The notes beneath the pieces are model-generated. The model was not told the origin of the DNA and did no database searches. It saw only the letters and a program-made list of their open reading frames with translations. Positions 52,907 through 62,344 of a stretch of DNA of 64,000 nucleotides are shown piece after piece. The DNA comes from Comamonadaceae bacterium (GTDB taxonomy: Bacteria; Pseudomonadota; Gammaproteobacteria; Burkholderiales; Burkholderiaceae_C), in contig CANFLU010000011.1 in NCBI GenBank assembly GCA_947447975.1, forward strand, positions 1-64,000, given 5' to 3'. Position numbers and translations under genes: made by a program. Positions within the stretch are counted from its first letter, which is position 1. Every line of letters begins with the position of its first letter.

Positions 52907-53848
52907 GTGCGGCAGGTGACCCATTGGCGCGCGGACCTGCTGCTGGACGTGCGTAACAGCACGGGGGAGTCACCAGTCTGGCACGCGCAGGAGCAGGCCT
53001 TGTACTGGGTGGATATCCCGGCCAAAACGCTGCACCGCTACCAGACGCAAAGCGGTCTCCACCAACAATGGCTCGCGCCCGAAATGCTGGCCTGCTTGGT
53101 CCGCGGCACCGGTGCATCGTCGTGGATTGCGGGCACCGAGTCCGGCATGTTCGCGCTTGATACACAGCTTGGCGATGCACTGGGCTTTACCCGCTTGGCC
53201 ACGGTAAGTCACGCCATGCCCGGCATGCGCTTTAACGACGGACGGTGCGACCGCCAGGGGCGCTTTCTGGCCGGCACCATGTTGATGGATATGGCGGCGG
53301 CAAAAGACGTAGGCAAGATTTACCAGCTACAGCCCGATGGCCTATTGCGCGAGTTACTACACGGCTTCATCACGCCCAATGGCATGGCCTTTAGCCCTGA
53401 TGGTGGCACGATGTATCTTTCGGACTCCCATCCCTCGGTACGCCAGGTATGGGCCTATGACTACGACATCGCGCAAGGCATGCCGTCTAGGCCGCGACCC
53501 TTCATCGACATGGCAGGGTTTGCTGGTCGCCCCGATGGCGCAGCCATGGATACCGATGGCTGTTATTGGATTTGCGGCAATGACGCGGGTCTGGTACACC
53601 GCTATACGCCGCTGGGCGTCTTGGATATGTCTATCCATGTGCCCGCTGCCAAGCCTGCTATGTGCGCATTTGGTGGTGCCGACCTGCGCACGCTGTACAT
53701 CACATCCATACGCCCTGCAGCAGTCATCGACACCAGCGCCCTCGATGGCGGTGTTTTTGCCATCCACCTTCCGCATGTGCAAGGCGTGCCAGAGCCGACC
53801 AATCGCCCCGCCCCCCTTCCCCTTTCACGTTCCGATCAACTTTGCTAG
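52907..53848 (+). CDS. SMP-30-family lactonase (gluconolactonase-like)
   Basis: A 313-residue beta-propeller starting at a GTG two bases after udh. The metal-binding residues of the SMP-30 family are visible: Glu in [43 protein letters not shown] and the Asp in [11 protein letters not shown]. It opens the galactaro- or glucaro-lactone made by Udh. Preceded by overlapping-type spacing, it is certainly cotranscribed. Confidence 0.85.
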   Translation: MRQVTHWRADLLLDVRNSTGESPVWHAQEQALYWVDIPAKTLHRYQTQSGLHQQWLAPEMLACLVRGTGASSWIAGTESGMFALDTQLGDALGFTRLATVSHAMPGMRFNDGRCDRQGRFLAGTMLMDMAAAKDVGKIYQLQPDGLLRELLHGFITPNGMAFSPDGGTMYLSDSHPSVRQVWAYDYDIAQGMPSRPRPFIDMAGFAGRPDGAAMDTDGCYWICGNDAGLVHRYTPLGVLDMSIHVPAAKPAMCAFGGADLRTLYITSIRPAAVIDTSALDGGVFAIHLPHVQGVPEPTNRPAPLPLSRSDQLC

Positions 53849-53856
53849 GAGACAGC

Positions 53857-54825
53857 ATGAAACTTTCCTTGACCCTCATGGCGACCGCCTTGGCTACGTT
53901 TTGCTTGGCGGCCAATGCCACCGAATTTAAGTCTGCTGACATCCACAACTCGGATGATTACCCCACCGTCACGGCCGTCAAGTTTATGAGTGAGGAGCTC
54001 AAAAAATCTTCCGGCGGCAAGCACTCGATTAAGGTGTTCAACAAAGGTGCGCTGGGTACGGAAAAGGAAACCATTGACCAGGTAAAGATAGGCGCGCTAG
54101 ACATGGTGCGTGTAAACATCAGCCCCTTGAACTCGGTCTGCCCCAAGACCAATATCCCGGTGCTCCCTTTTTTATTCCGCTCGGTCGATCATCTGCACAA
54201 GGTGCTGGATGGCCCTGTCGGGGAAGAAATTGCCAGGGATTGCGAAGCACACGGCTTTGTGGTGCTGGCCTATTACGACTCTGGTACCCGCTCGATATAC
54301 AGCAAGCGGCCGGTTAAATCGATTGCAGACACCAAGGGCATGAAGATCCGCGTACAGCAATCGGACCTGTGGGTGGCGGTAACGGCTGCCATGGGTGCCA
54401 ACCCTACGCCCATGCCTTTTGGTGAGGTCATGACAGCTTTGAAAACGGGTATCGTCGACGCCGCAGAAAACAACTACCCCTCCTATGGCTCAGGCAGCCG
54501 CCACTTCGAAGCCGCGAAGTACTACAACAAAACCGAGCACTCCATGGCACCTGAGGTGCTCTTGTTCTCCAAAATGAATTGGGATAAGTTGTCCAAAGCG
54601 GAGCAGGACCAGATTCGTACAGCCGCCAAAGATTCCGTGCCCTTTAACCGGCAATCGTGGGCAGCCTATGAGAAGAAAGAATATGACCTGGTCAAGGCTG
54701 CAGGGACTGAATTTGTGGAAGTGGACAAAAAGTCATTCCAGGACGCCATGGTCCCGGTATACGAAAAGTTTGCCAACACCCCTGATCTGAAGCGGCTCGT
54801 CAAGGCTGTGCAGGACACGAAGTAA
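53857..54825 (+). CDS. dctP: TRAP transporter solute-binding protein
   Basis: A 322-residue DctP-type protein from the ATG at 53857, with AGGAGAC upstream. Signal peptide [15 protein letters not shown], then [63 protein letters not shown], the typical opening of a uronate/sugar acid TRAP receptor. The carboxylate-binding Arg is expected in the stretch [13 protein letters not shown]. It is the most abundant component, as the terminator that follows suggests. Confidence 0.9.
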   Translation: MKLSLTLMATALATFCLAANATEFKSADIHNSDDYPTVTAVKFMSEELKKSSGGKHSIKVFNKGALGTEKETIDQVKIGALDMVRVNISPLNSVCPKTNIPVLPFLFRSVDHLHKVLDGPVGEEIARDCEAHGFVVLAYYDSGTRSIYSKRPVKSIADTKGMKIRVQQSDLWVAVTAAMGANPTPMPFGEVMTALKTGIVDAAENNYPSYGSGSRHFEAAKYYNKTEHSMAPEVLLFSKMNWDKLSKAEQDQIRTAAKDSVPFNRQSWAAYEKKEYDLVKAAGTEFVEVDKKSFQDAMVPVYEKFANTPDLKRLVKAVQDTK

Positions 54826-54829
54826 TTCG

Positions 54830-54870
54830 CCTCGCCCTAAGTGCTCGCTGGGCAAGGGCGAGGTTTTTTT
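54830..54870 (+). terminator. Intra-operon terminator/attenuator after dctP
   Basis: An eight-base stem CCTCGCCC/GGGCGAGG with an 18-base loop is followed by seven T. It lies between dctP and dctQ, where partial termination would leave more receptor than membrane subunits, as in many SBP operons. Confidence 0.8.
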
Positions 54871-54888
54871 GTTTCACCGGAGTCCATC

Positions 54889-55377
54889 TTGTACACCCGA
54901 TTTTGTGCCATGCTTTCCAAACTCAGCTTGATGCTTGCGGTGGCGGGGCTTATGGTGCTGATCGGCTGCGTGCAATACCAGGTGGTGGGGCGCTATGTAT
55001 TTAACGACACCCCCACCTGGGCAGAGGCGGTGGCCTTGCTGCTGGTGCTCTACATAACAGCACTAGGCTTGGCCGTTGGCGTACGCGACGCCGGCCACAT
55101 AGGAATGGATTCGATAGTCAGCCTGCTGCCCGAGCGCCTTCGCCTGAAACTGGAAATCCTGATCCACCTGCTGGTAGGTGTTTTTGGCGCCCTGATGGCT
55201 TACAACGGTTACCTGTGGGCCGCACTCAAGTGGGACGACCAAAAACCGTTGTTGCCCATCCCCTCCAGCATGGACTACGTACCACTCATCATCGCCGGCG
55301 TGCTGGTCGTGCTCTTTACGATCGAACATGTTATCGCCCTGATCCAGGGTAAGGAAGTGGTGCCTGCATGGAACTGA
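54889..55377 (+). CDS. dctQ: TRAP transporter small permease
   Basis: A 162-residue protein with four membrane segments, from the TTG at 54889, in frame with the track ORF and six bases after GGAG; the GTG at 54841 would read through the terminator. SKLSLMLAVAGLMVLIGCVQYQVVGRYVFNDTPTWAEAVALLLVLYITALG is the DctQ-type first half. It overlaps dctM by ten bases. Confidence 0.85.
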   Translation: MYTRFCAMLSKLSLMLAVAGLMVLIGCVQYQVVGRYVFNDTPTWAEAVALLLVLYITALGLAVGVRDAGHIGMDSIVSLLPERLRLKLEILIHLLVGVFGALMAYNGYLWAALKWDDQKPLLPIPSSMDYVPLIIAGVLVVLFTIEHVIALIQGKEVVPAWN

Positions 55378-56660
55378 TCGTTTTGGGTGTGAGCTTCGGG
55401 TTGCTCTTGCTGATCGGTGTGCCGGTGGGATTTGCCGTCGGCTTGTCCTCGGTGGCCACCATCATGACTGCCGGTTTACCTGTCGCCGTCGTATTTCAGA
55501 AGATGGTCGGTGGCATGCAGGTGTTCTCTTTTCTGGCGATTCCCTTCTTTGTATTTGCCGGTGAGTTGATGCTGCACGGCGGCATCGCGCACCGTATCGT
55601 ACGTTTTGCCAACAGCCTGGTAGGCCATGTTCGTGGCGGCTTGGGCATGTCCAATGTGGTGGGCTGCACCTTGTTCGGCGGTGTCGCAGGTTCTCCGGTG
55701 GCGGACGTATCGGCCATGGGCTCGGTAATGATTCCTTTGATGAAGAAGGAAGGCTATGACACCGACTATGCGGTGAACGTGACGACCCACGCCTCCCTGG
55801 TCGGCGCCCTGATGCCCACCAGCCATAACTTGATCTTGTATACCTTGGCGACGGCGGGCATTGCGTCTGTCAGCGTTGTGGGCATGATGCTGGCCTGTTT
55901 GGTACCCGCGTTGTTGCTAACGGGCATGAACCTGTTGGCTGCCTATGGGGTGGCGATCCAGCGTGGCTACCCGACACGCGGCGCCTTCCGTGGCTGGAGT
56001 GAGGTCGGGAGCAGCTTTCTGGCAGCGCTGCCGGGCCTGCTGATTGTGGGCATCATTCTGGTGGGAATTTTGTCGGGCGTATTCACAGCAACCGAGTCGG
56101 CAGCCACGGCCGTGCTCTGGGCCCTGCTCATCACCACGGTAGCGTACCGTTCGCTGTCTTGGAATGACTTCATCACGTCTTGCGCCAAAGCCTGCAAGAC
56201 CACTGGCGTGGTCCTGTTCCTGATCGGGATTTCCAACGCCTTTGGCTATTTCCTGGCGATGTACTCAGTGCCTGAACGCACCGGGGATCTGATGGCCACC
56301 GTGACGCAGACCCCCTGGATGATCTTCTTGATGATCAACCTGGCCCTGTTCCTACTGGGCACGTTCTTGGACATGGCGCCTACGCTGCTGATCTGCACGC
56401 CGATTTTTTTGCCGATTGCACAGAAGTTCGGCATGGACCCCATGCAGTTCGGCGTGATGATGCTGCTCAACTGTGCCTTGGGCTTAAACACCCCTCCGGT
56501 GGGCACTACGCAGGCAGTGGGTTGTGCGATAGGCGGGATCTCCGTGGGAGAGGTGATGCGCTCCATATTGCCCTTCTACGGTGCACTGACCGCTTGCATG
56601 ATGCTGGTGACCTATGTGCCCGCGTTCTCGCTGTGGCTACCTCGCTTGATGTTGAATTAA
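55368..56660 (+). CDS. dctM: TRAP transporter large permease
   Basis: A 430-residue protein with about twelve membrane segments. The opening LLLLIGVPVGFAVGLSS and the GGVAGSPVADVSAMGSVMIP block are typical of DctM. It imports the uronate or aldarate caught by DctP with Na+. It is coupled to dctQ and followed after 12 bases by the Bug gene. Confidence 0.93.
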   Translation: MELIVLGVSFGLLLLIGVPVGFAVGLSSVATIMTAGLPVAVVFQKMVGGMQVFSFLAIPFFVFAGELMLHGGIAHRIVRFANSLVGHVRGGLGMSNVVGCTLFGGVAGSPVADVSAMGSVMIPLMKKEGYDTDYAVNVTTHASLVGALMPTSHNLILYTLATAGIASVSVVGMMLACLVPALLLTGMNLLAAYGVAIQRGYPTRGAFRGWSEVGSSFLAALPGLLIVGIILVGILSGVFTATESAATAVLWALLITTVAYRSLSWNDFITSCAKACKTTGVVLFLIGISNAFGYFLAMYSVPERTGDLMATVTQTPWMIFLMINLALFLLGTFLDMAPTLLICTPIFLPIAQKFGMDPMQFGVMMLLNCALGLNTPPVGTTQAVGCAIGGISVGEVMRSILPFYGALTACMMLVTYVPAFSLWLPRLMLN

Positions 56661-56672
56661 AAAGGAAAAACC

Positions 56673-57647
56673 ATGAAACGCAGACACCTCTTACAAGCTG
56701 GAATTGCACTGACAGCCACCAGTGCCCACCCGTCCTGGGCCGAGACCTGGCCCAGTAAACCCATCACCTTGGTTGTGCCCTTTCCGCCAGGAGGCTCTAC
56801 CGACCTGATAGCACGCACCCTGTCGGCCAAACTGGCTGAAAAAATAGGGGGGGGTGCGACCTTCGTCGTAGACAATCGCGCAGGAGCGACCGGCACGATT
56901 GGTGCATCCCAAGTGGCACATGCACCCGCCGATGGGTACACCTTGCTGGTGTCTTCGCTGGGTCCATTTGTCATAGCACCCCATCTGATCAAGGTGAATT
57001 ACGACGCGCTCAAAGACCTAGACCCGATTACCGTGGTGGTGCAGGCCCCCAACGTCTTGGTGGTACCGGTCGCATCGGCGCGCAAGTCCATTACAGAGCT
57101 CATTTCTTACCTGAAAGCCAATCCCGACAAGATGAGTTTTGCGTCCTCAGGCAATGGCAGCAGCGACCACCTGACCGCAGAACTTTTTTGGCAGCAGACG
57201 GGCACTTCTGGCATCCATGTGCCCTATAAAGGCGGTGGTCCTGTGATGACCGATTTACTGGGCAACCAGGTGGAATCGTCTTTCATGAACATCAATACCG
57301 CCCTGCCCCAAATTAAGGCCGGAAAATTACGCGCACTGGCCATCACGAGTGCCAAGCGGTCGCCGTTATTGCCCGACGTCCCGACCCTGGAAGAGAGTGG
57401 TGTCAAAGAGGTCAACGTCAACTCCTGGCAGGCGGTGGCTGCACCACGCGGACTACCCGCCGACATCAAGAAGCGCCTGCTGGAGGCCATTGTTTCCATC
57501 ATCAAAGAACCAGCGGTCACCGCCAACTTGCTAGCCCTGGGTTTTGAGGTGGTGCTCAATACGCCTGAGCAGTTTGCTGCCTACCAGGCTTCAGAATTCG
57601 CCCGCTGGCAGAAGCTCATCAGCGCGCGCAACATCAAAGCGGACTAA
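56673..57647 (+). CDS. Bug-family (TctC) periplasmic binding protein
   Basis: A 324-residue protein with a signal peptide (GIALTATSAHPSWAE) and the opening WPSKPITLVVPFPPGGSTDLIARTLSAKLAEKIGGGATFVVDNRAGATGTIGASQVAHAPADGYTLL, diagnostic of Bug proteins, which are abundant in Burkholderiales. No TctA/TctB genes are present, so it is an orphan receptor, possibly a sensor or a supplier of another transporter. Its presence in the TRAP operon is odd. Confidence 0.9.
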   Translation: MKRRHLLQAGIALTATSAHPSWAETWPSKPITLVVPFPPGGSTDLIARTLSAKLAEKIGGGATFVVDNRAGATGTIGASQVAHAPADGYTLLVSSLGPFVIAPHLIKVNYDALKDLDPITVVVQAPNVLVVPVASARKSITELISYLKANPDKMSFASSGNGSSDHLTAELFWQQTGTSGIHVPYKGGGPVMTDLLGNQVESSFMNINTALPQIKAGKLRALAITSAKRSPLLPDVPTLEESGVKEVNVNSWQAVAAPRGLPADIKKRLLEAIVSIIKEPAVTANLLALGFEVVLNTPEQFAAYQASEFARWQKLISARNIKAD

Positions 57648-57653
57648 GCACCT

Positions 57654-59195
57654 ATGCATGCGCCACTGACCATCCGCATGCATGCGGCCGATAACGTGGC
57701 CATCGTCGCCAACGATGGTGGACTGGCCGCAGGCACCGTACTGGCGGACGGACTCACGCTGGTAGACCGCGTGCCACAAGGCCACAAGGTGGCGCTGCGT
57801 GCCATTTCAAAAGACGCCGCGGTGCTGCGTTACAACGTACCCATTGGCTTTGCCATGAAAGACATTGCGGCGGGCACGTGGGTGCACGAGCGGCTTTTGC
57901 ACATGCCTGCTGCGCGCGCGCTCCATGACTTGCCGCAATCGACGGCTCCGGCCTGGGTCGATGAGCCGCTCACGGGCTATACGTTTGAAGGCTACCGCAA
58001 TGCCGATGGCTCGGTCGGTACGCGCAATATTTTGGCCATCACCACGACGGTACAGTGCGTCGCTGGTGTCGTGGAGTTTGCGGTTAAGCGCATCAAAGCC
58101 GAGTTGCTGCCGCGCTTTCCCCATGTCGACGATGTCGTGGGACTCGAACACAGCTACGGTTGCGGTGTGGCTATTGACGCGCCCGATGCCATCATCCCCA
58201 TCCGTACCCTGCGCAACATCAGCCGCAACCCCAACTTCGGTGGTGAGGTGATGGTGGTCAGCCTAGGCTGCGAGAAGCTGCAGCCCGAACGCCTGCTACC
58301 TCCTGGAAGTATTGCGCTGCAATCCGGTGAGGCGCTGGACGTCGTCTGTTTGCAGTCGCAATCCCACGTCGGTTTTATGTCTATGGTGGACTCCATCTTG
58401 GCCTCTGCCCAAAAGCATTTGGAACGACTCAATGCGCGACGCCGTGAGACCGTGCCGGCCAGCGAACTCCTGGTGGGTGTGCAGTGCGGGGGCAGCGACG
58501 CGTTTTCCGGCGTTACGGCCAACCCGGCAGTGGGTTTTTGCACCGACCTGCTAGTGCGCGCAGGCGCGACCGTCCTGTTTTCCGAAACCACCGAGGTGCG
58601 CGACGCCGTGGAGCAAATGACAGCGCGCGCCACCACGCCAGCAGTAGCCCAAGCCATGGCCCGTGAGATGGCCTGGTATGACGCCTACCTAGGGCGCGGC
58701 CAAGCCGATCGCAGTGCCAACACCACGCCCGGCAACAAGGCCGGTGGCCTATCCAATATCGTCGAAAAAGCCATGGGCTCCATCATCAAGTCCGGCACAG
58801 CGCCCATCAGCGCCGTGCTGTCGCCCGGTGAAAAAGCCAACAGCAAAGGGCTGATCTACGCCGCTACGCCTGCCAGTGATTTCATCTGCGGCACTTTGCA
58901 ACTGGCCGCTGGCATGAACATGCATGTGTTCACCACCGGCCGCGGCACGCCTTATGGCCTGGCCGAGTGTCCGGTCATCAAGGTGGCAACGCGTACCGAG
59001 TTAGCCACCCGTTGGCATGACCTGATGGACCTCAACGCCGGGCGTATCGCCGAGGGCAAGGCCACGATAGCCGAGGTGGGCTGGGAACTGTTTCACCTGT
59101 TGCTGGCAGTGGCCAGCGGCGAGAAAAAGACCTGGGCAGAGCACTGGAAATTGCATAACGCCCTGGTGCTTTTCAACCCCGCACCCATTACCTAA
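57654..59195 (+). CDS. garD: Galactarate dehydratase (GarD/UxaA family)
   Basis: A 513-residue protein. Residues 1-90 are an SAF domain ([23 protein letters not shown]); the rest is the altronate/galactarate dehydratase core: [72 protein letters not shown], and [20 protein letters not shown]. Fused SAF and core and the operon context favour galactarate over altronate dehydratase. It follows the Bug gene by six bases and makes 5-keto-4-deoxyglucarate. Confidence 0.82.
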   Translation: MHAPLTIRMHAADNVAIVANDGGLAAGTVLADGLTLVDRVPQGHKVALRAISKDAAVLRYNVPIGFAMKDIAAGTWVHERLLHMPAARALHDLPQSTAPAWVDEPLTGYTFEGYRNADGSVGTRNILAITTTVQCVAGVVEFAVKRIKAELLPRFPHVDDVVGLEHSYGCGVAIDAPDAIIPIRTLRNISRNPNFGGEVMVVSLGCEKLQPERLLPPGSIALQSGEALDVVCLQSQSHVGFMSMVDSILASAQKHLERLNARRRETVPASELLVGVQCGGSDAFSGVTANPAVGFCTDLLVRAGATVLFSETTEVRDAVEQMTARATTPAVAQAMAREMAWYDAYLGRGQADRSANTTPGNKAGGLSNIVEKAMGSIIKSGTAPISAVLSPGEKANSKGLIYAATPASDFICGTLQLAAGMNMHVFTTGRGTPYGLAECPVIKVATRTELATRWHDLMDLNAGRIAEGKATIAEVGWELFHLLLAVASGEKKTWAEHWKLHNALVLFNPAPIT

Positions 59196-59241
59196 TGCAC
59201 ACGGCAAGCCCGATTCCCACCAACACCACGCAGCAAACGCT

Positions 59242-60033
59242 ATGACACAAAAAACACCTTACCAGCCCTTTCCCAACACCTTTAAGCAGGCACTCCTGGC
59301 CGGTCAGCCGCTGATTGGCTGCTGGTGCTCTTTAGCCAATCCGATCAGCACCGAAGTCCTGGGCGTCGCGGGCTTTGACTGGATCCTGCTCGATGGGGAA
59401 CACTCACCCAATGACGTCATCAGCTTTGTTCCACAACTGATGGCGCTCAAGGACAGCCGCAGTGCGCCCGTGGTACGCCCGACCAGTAACAACGCGGTGG
59501 AAATCAAGCGTTTGCTCGACGCTGGCTTTTACAACTTCCTGATTCCCATGGTGCACAGTGCCGACGATGCCGCCGCGGCGGTAGCCGCCACGCGCTATCC
59601 ACCCCAGGGAATTCGCGGTGTGTCGGTAGCCCAGCGTAGCAATCGCTATGGCACCGTGCCCAACTACTTTCAGGAAATCAATCGGCACATTACCGTGGCG
59701 GTGCAAATTGAAAGCCCACAGGGGGTGGCGGCGGTAGAGGCGATCGCAAGCACGCCAGGCGTGGACTGCATTTTTGTTGGGCCGTCCGATCTGGCTGCCA
59801 CCTATGGCCATTTGGGCAACGCCGCGCACCCAGAGGTGCAGACCGCCATTGCGCACATCTTGGCAGCCTGCAAGCGCACCGGTGTTGCCAGCGGCATACT
59901 GGCCCCGGTGGAAGCCGATGCCCGCCGGTATATGGAACTGGGCGCCACGCTGGTCGCCGTGGGCAGTGATTTGGGGGTGTTCCGCAGCGCCACGCAAGCG
60001 CTCAAAGACCGCTACATCAACCAAAGCGCTTAA
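59242..60033 (+). CDS. garL: 2-keto-3-deoxyglucarate aldolase (GarL/HpaI family)
   Basis: A 263-residue HpaI-type aldolase. [17 protein letters not shown] (base and metal Glu/Asp), [45 protein letters not shown] and [36 protein letters not shown] are all present. It splits 5-keto-4-deoxyglucarate to pyruvate and tartronate semialdehyde. Last clear gene of the uronate operon. Confidence 0.88.
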   Translation: MTQKTPYQPFPNTFKQALLAGQPLIGCWCSLANPISTEVLGVAGFDWILLDGEHSPNDVISFVPQLMALKDSRSAPVVRPTSNNAVEIKRLLDAGFYNFLIPMVHSADDAAAAVAATRYPPQGIRGVSVAQRSNRYGTVPNYFQEINRHITVAVQIESPQGVAAVEAIASTPGVDCIFVGPSDLAATYGHLGNAAHPEVQTAIAHILAACKRTGVASGILAPVEADARRYMELGATLVAVGSDLGVFRSATQALKDRYINQSA

Positions 60034-60142
60034 ACTCCCTGCCCATTGGGCCTAACGCTTATCGCATTGGCTACCCTATCGACTGCAATCGAATGGCATA
60101 CACCTATTTATTTTTCGTTGAACATCACTGGGAACACTAGCA

Positions 60143-60475
60143 ATGAACTTTTTTAATGGCGCAGACACCCCTTGGCGTGAGTTGGGAGACGGCATTCGCC
60201 GCAAAGTGGTCGGACATACACCGCAACTGATGTCGGTAATTATGGAGTTTGACAAAGGTGCTGTCGGCACCCCCCACTCGCACGAAATACATGACCAAAT
60301 TGCCTATGTGGTCGCGGGCTCTTTTGAAGCCATCATCGACGGCCAAATACGGGTACTAAAGGTCGGAGACGCTTTTATCGCGCCGCACTTCACCAGCCAC
60401 GGTGTCACGGCCTTGGAGGACAAAAGCCGATTGCTGGACCAATTCTCTCCAGTCCGGGAGGACTACTTGGAATGA
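60143..60475 (+). CDS. kdgF: KdgF-like cupin (unsaturated uronate linearisation)
   Basis: A 110-residue single-domain cupin. The metal-binding motif is TPHSHEIHDQIAYVVAGSFEAIIDG, with GDAFIAPHFTSHGVTAL in the second half, as in KdgF. In this family it catalyses conversion of 4,5-unsaturated uronate to the linear ketouronate (DKI), the product of lyases. It lies 110 bases after garL. Confidence 0.88.
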   Translation: MNFFNGADTPWRELGDGIRRKVVGHTPQLMSVIMEFDKGAVGTPHSHEIHDQIAYVVAGSFEAIIDGQIRVLKVGDAFIAPHFTSHGVTALEDKSRLLDQFSPVREDYLE

Positions 60476-60557
60476 TGGCGCTGGCTGCTATGGGGAAACA
60501 TATATCGGCCGCTTCTTCGATCCGCTTGCAACCGGTGATGGGCCTTCGAAAGCATTG

Positions 60558-61457
60558 ATGGGTTTTGTTCGCGTCATCCCGGTTTGTTTTGCCTTGTTCG
60601 TGACATGGCCGCTTGCAAACGCCGCCGAACGTCCCAATGGCGTCTTCGGAAACACGCTATGCCTCAATGCGGATCCAAGCCATGCCCTAGGCACGTACGC
60701 GCTCATTGAAAAAGTGTTGGGCTCCGGCGCGATTGAGTCGCCCAGTGATGGCCTTAGCGATCCCAAACGCCCGCACATTATTTCTGTGCCAGGCGACCTT
60801 GTGGTGGGTCCCCATTTTTCGGTTCTGGCCAATGAGCCCAACGATGTGAACCTAGACCGGGTGCCCATGTCCATGGGAGGCGACAGATCACGAACGGAGA
60901 TCAAGCTTGCGCCCAGTTCTGGTGGAAACCAGGACGCTTTCAAAGCGCGCGAAGGCGATACTTTCGTATACGCATGGCGCTTCAAGATCAGCCCCGCCAT
61001 GAAGTTTTCAAGCAGCTTTACGCACCTGCATCAAATCAAAGCCTACGGTGGAGATTTTTCTGGCGCGCCGCTGATTACCTTTACGCCCGTGTCAAATGGC
61101 CAGATGGAAATTCGTTATGTCGGCGATCACCAATCTGATTCCTCGACGTCCCGCAAACTTCAGGCCATCGCATTGCAGGGACTCGCAGGTCAATGGTTAG
61201 ATGTACGCGAGCAGATTACCTATTCCAATACCGTAGGACGGTACCTTTTGAGCATCATCGACCAGCAAGGGCAAGAACGTGTCCATTTGGATCTATCGGG
61301 GCTTGCGCTATGGCGTCACGGTGCGGACCATATGCGGCCCAAATGGGGCATCTACAGGCGCCATCACCCCGCACTCAATCAGCATGCAGACGATGTGGTC
61401 GACTTTGCAAATTTTGCGATAACACGCGGTAGCGTTCCAGACACAAACTGCCGTTAG
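60558..61457 (+). CDS. Secreted lyase-like protein (PL13/PL20 jelly-roll type)
   Basis: A 299-residue protein from the ATG at 60558; the track start is inside kdgF. Signal peptide VIPVCFALFVTWPLANAAE. The core REGDTFVYAWRFKISPAMKFSSSFTHLHQIKAYGGDFSGAPLITFTPVSNGQMEIRY matches the beta-jelly-roll lyase fold of heparin lyase I and glucuronan lyases (PF14099-like). Activity on glucuronan or another polyuronide is inferred; I cannot tell the family from this alone. It is 82 bases after kdgF. Confidence 0.65.
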   Translation: MGFVRVIPVCFALFVTWPLANAAERPNGVFGNTLCLNADPSHALGTYALIEKVLGSGAIESPSDGLSDPKRPHIISVPGDLVVGPHFSVLANEPNDVNLDRVPMSMGGDRSRTEIKLAPSSGGNQDAFKAREGDTFVYAWRFKISPAMKFSSSFTHLHQIKAYGGDFSGAPLITFTPVSNGQMEIRYVGDHQSDSSTSRKLQAIALQGLAGQWLDVREQITYSNTVGRYLLSIIDQQGQERVHLDLSGLALWRHGADHMRPKWGIYRRHHPALNQHADDVVDFANFAITRGSVPDTNCR

Positions 61458-61495
61458 CGGCGGGGTGGCGCCCACTGCGGCCCGCCGGCCCTCCC

Positions 61496-62332
61496 TCAAG
61501 CGTCCAGTGGAAATTGGGTGCAGCCCAGGCGCGTAGAGATGTCGCGACTGGCATCTTTGAGCATTGCTACCACTTCGGACTTGCGTGCATCGTCGTAACG
61601 AAAGATCGGAAATGAGATGCTCATACCGGCCACGGGGTGGTTGAGCCGGTCAAAAATAGGTATGCCAATGCAGCGGATGTGGTCGTCAAACTCTTCTTGG
61701 TCTTCTGCAAAACCTTGGGCTTTTACTTTGCGCAGCTCTTCTTCATACTGGCTGATGGTGGTGATGGTTTTTTCTCGGTAGGGCATGAAATCGACGCCCT
61801 TGAGCACCAAGGCGCGCCGATCGGGGTGTTCCCAAGCCATCAGTACCTTGCCAATGGCGGTACAGTGCAGTGGCGCACGCCGCCCGATGCGCGAGTACAT
61901 GCCCAACGTATGGTTCGAATCCACCTTGTGGATGTAAATAATTTCGCTTTCTATCAAGGCACCCAGATGAATCGTCTCGCCGGTTTTGTCAGCCAGGATT
62001 TGCATATGGTGCTTGGCGAGGTCGACCACCTCCGGTTGCTGCAGGGCTTTCGTTCCCAACTCATACACCTTCATGGTCAGGCCATAGCGCTCGCTGTCGG
62101 GCTCCTGACGGACATAGCCGAGCATCATGATGGTTTGCAAAAACCGGTACACGGTGGCCTTGGGCATAGACAGGCGCACCGATAACTCAGAGATACCAGT
62201 CTCTGGGCGCTCTGAGAGCGCCTGCAAGATCCCAAAAACCTTGAGCACTGCAGCAACGGATTCAGGCTGCTTGTATTCGGACGTATCGTCTTCGATGGTG
62301 GACATTGTGGTGGTACGGGCTAAAGCGCGCAT
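61496..62332 (-). CDS. kdgR: IclR-family regulator (KdgR-like)
   Basis: A 278-residue IclR-type regulator. The winged HTH (GISELSVRLSMPKATVYRFLQTIMMLGYVRQEPDSERYGLTMKVYELG) is followed by the effector domain (ILADKTGETIHLGALIESEIIYIHKVDSNHTLGMYSRIGRRAPLHCTAIGKVLMA). In pectin-degrading bacteria KdgR binds KDG and represses pectinolysis genes; its place beside a pectate-lyase fusion and kdgF fits that. GGGGACA precedes the ATG at 62332. Confidence 0.85.
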   Translation of the reverse strand: MRALARTTTMSTIEDDTSEYKQPESVAAVLKVFGILQALSERPETGISELSVRLSMPKATVYRFLQTIMMLGYVRQEPDSERYGLTMKVYELGTKALQQPEVVDLAKHHMQILADKTGETIHLGALIESEIIYIHKVDSNHTLGMYSRIGRRAPLHCTAIGKVLMAWEHPDRRALVLKGVDFMPYREKTITTISQYEEELRKVKAQGFAEDQEEFDDHIRCIGIPIFDRLNHPVAGMSISFPIFRYDDARKSEVVAMLKDASRDISTRLGCTQFPLDA

Positions 62333-62344
62333 TGTCCCCTATTC

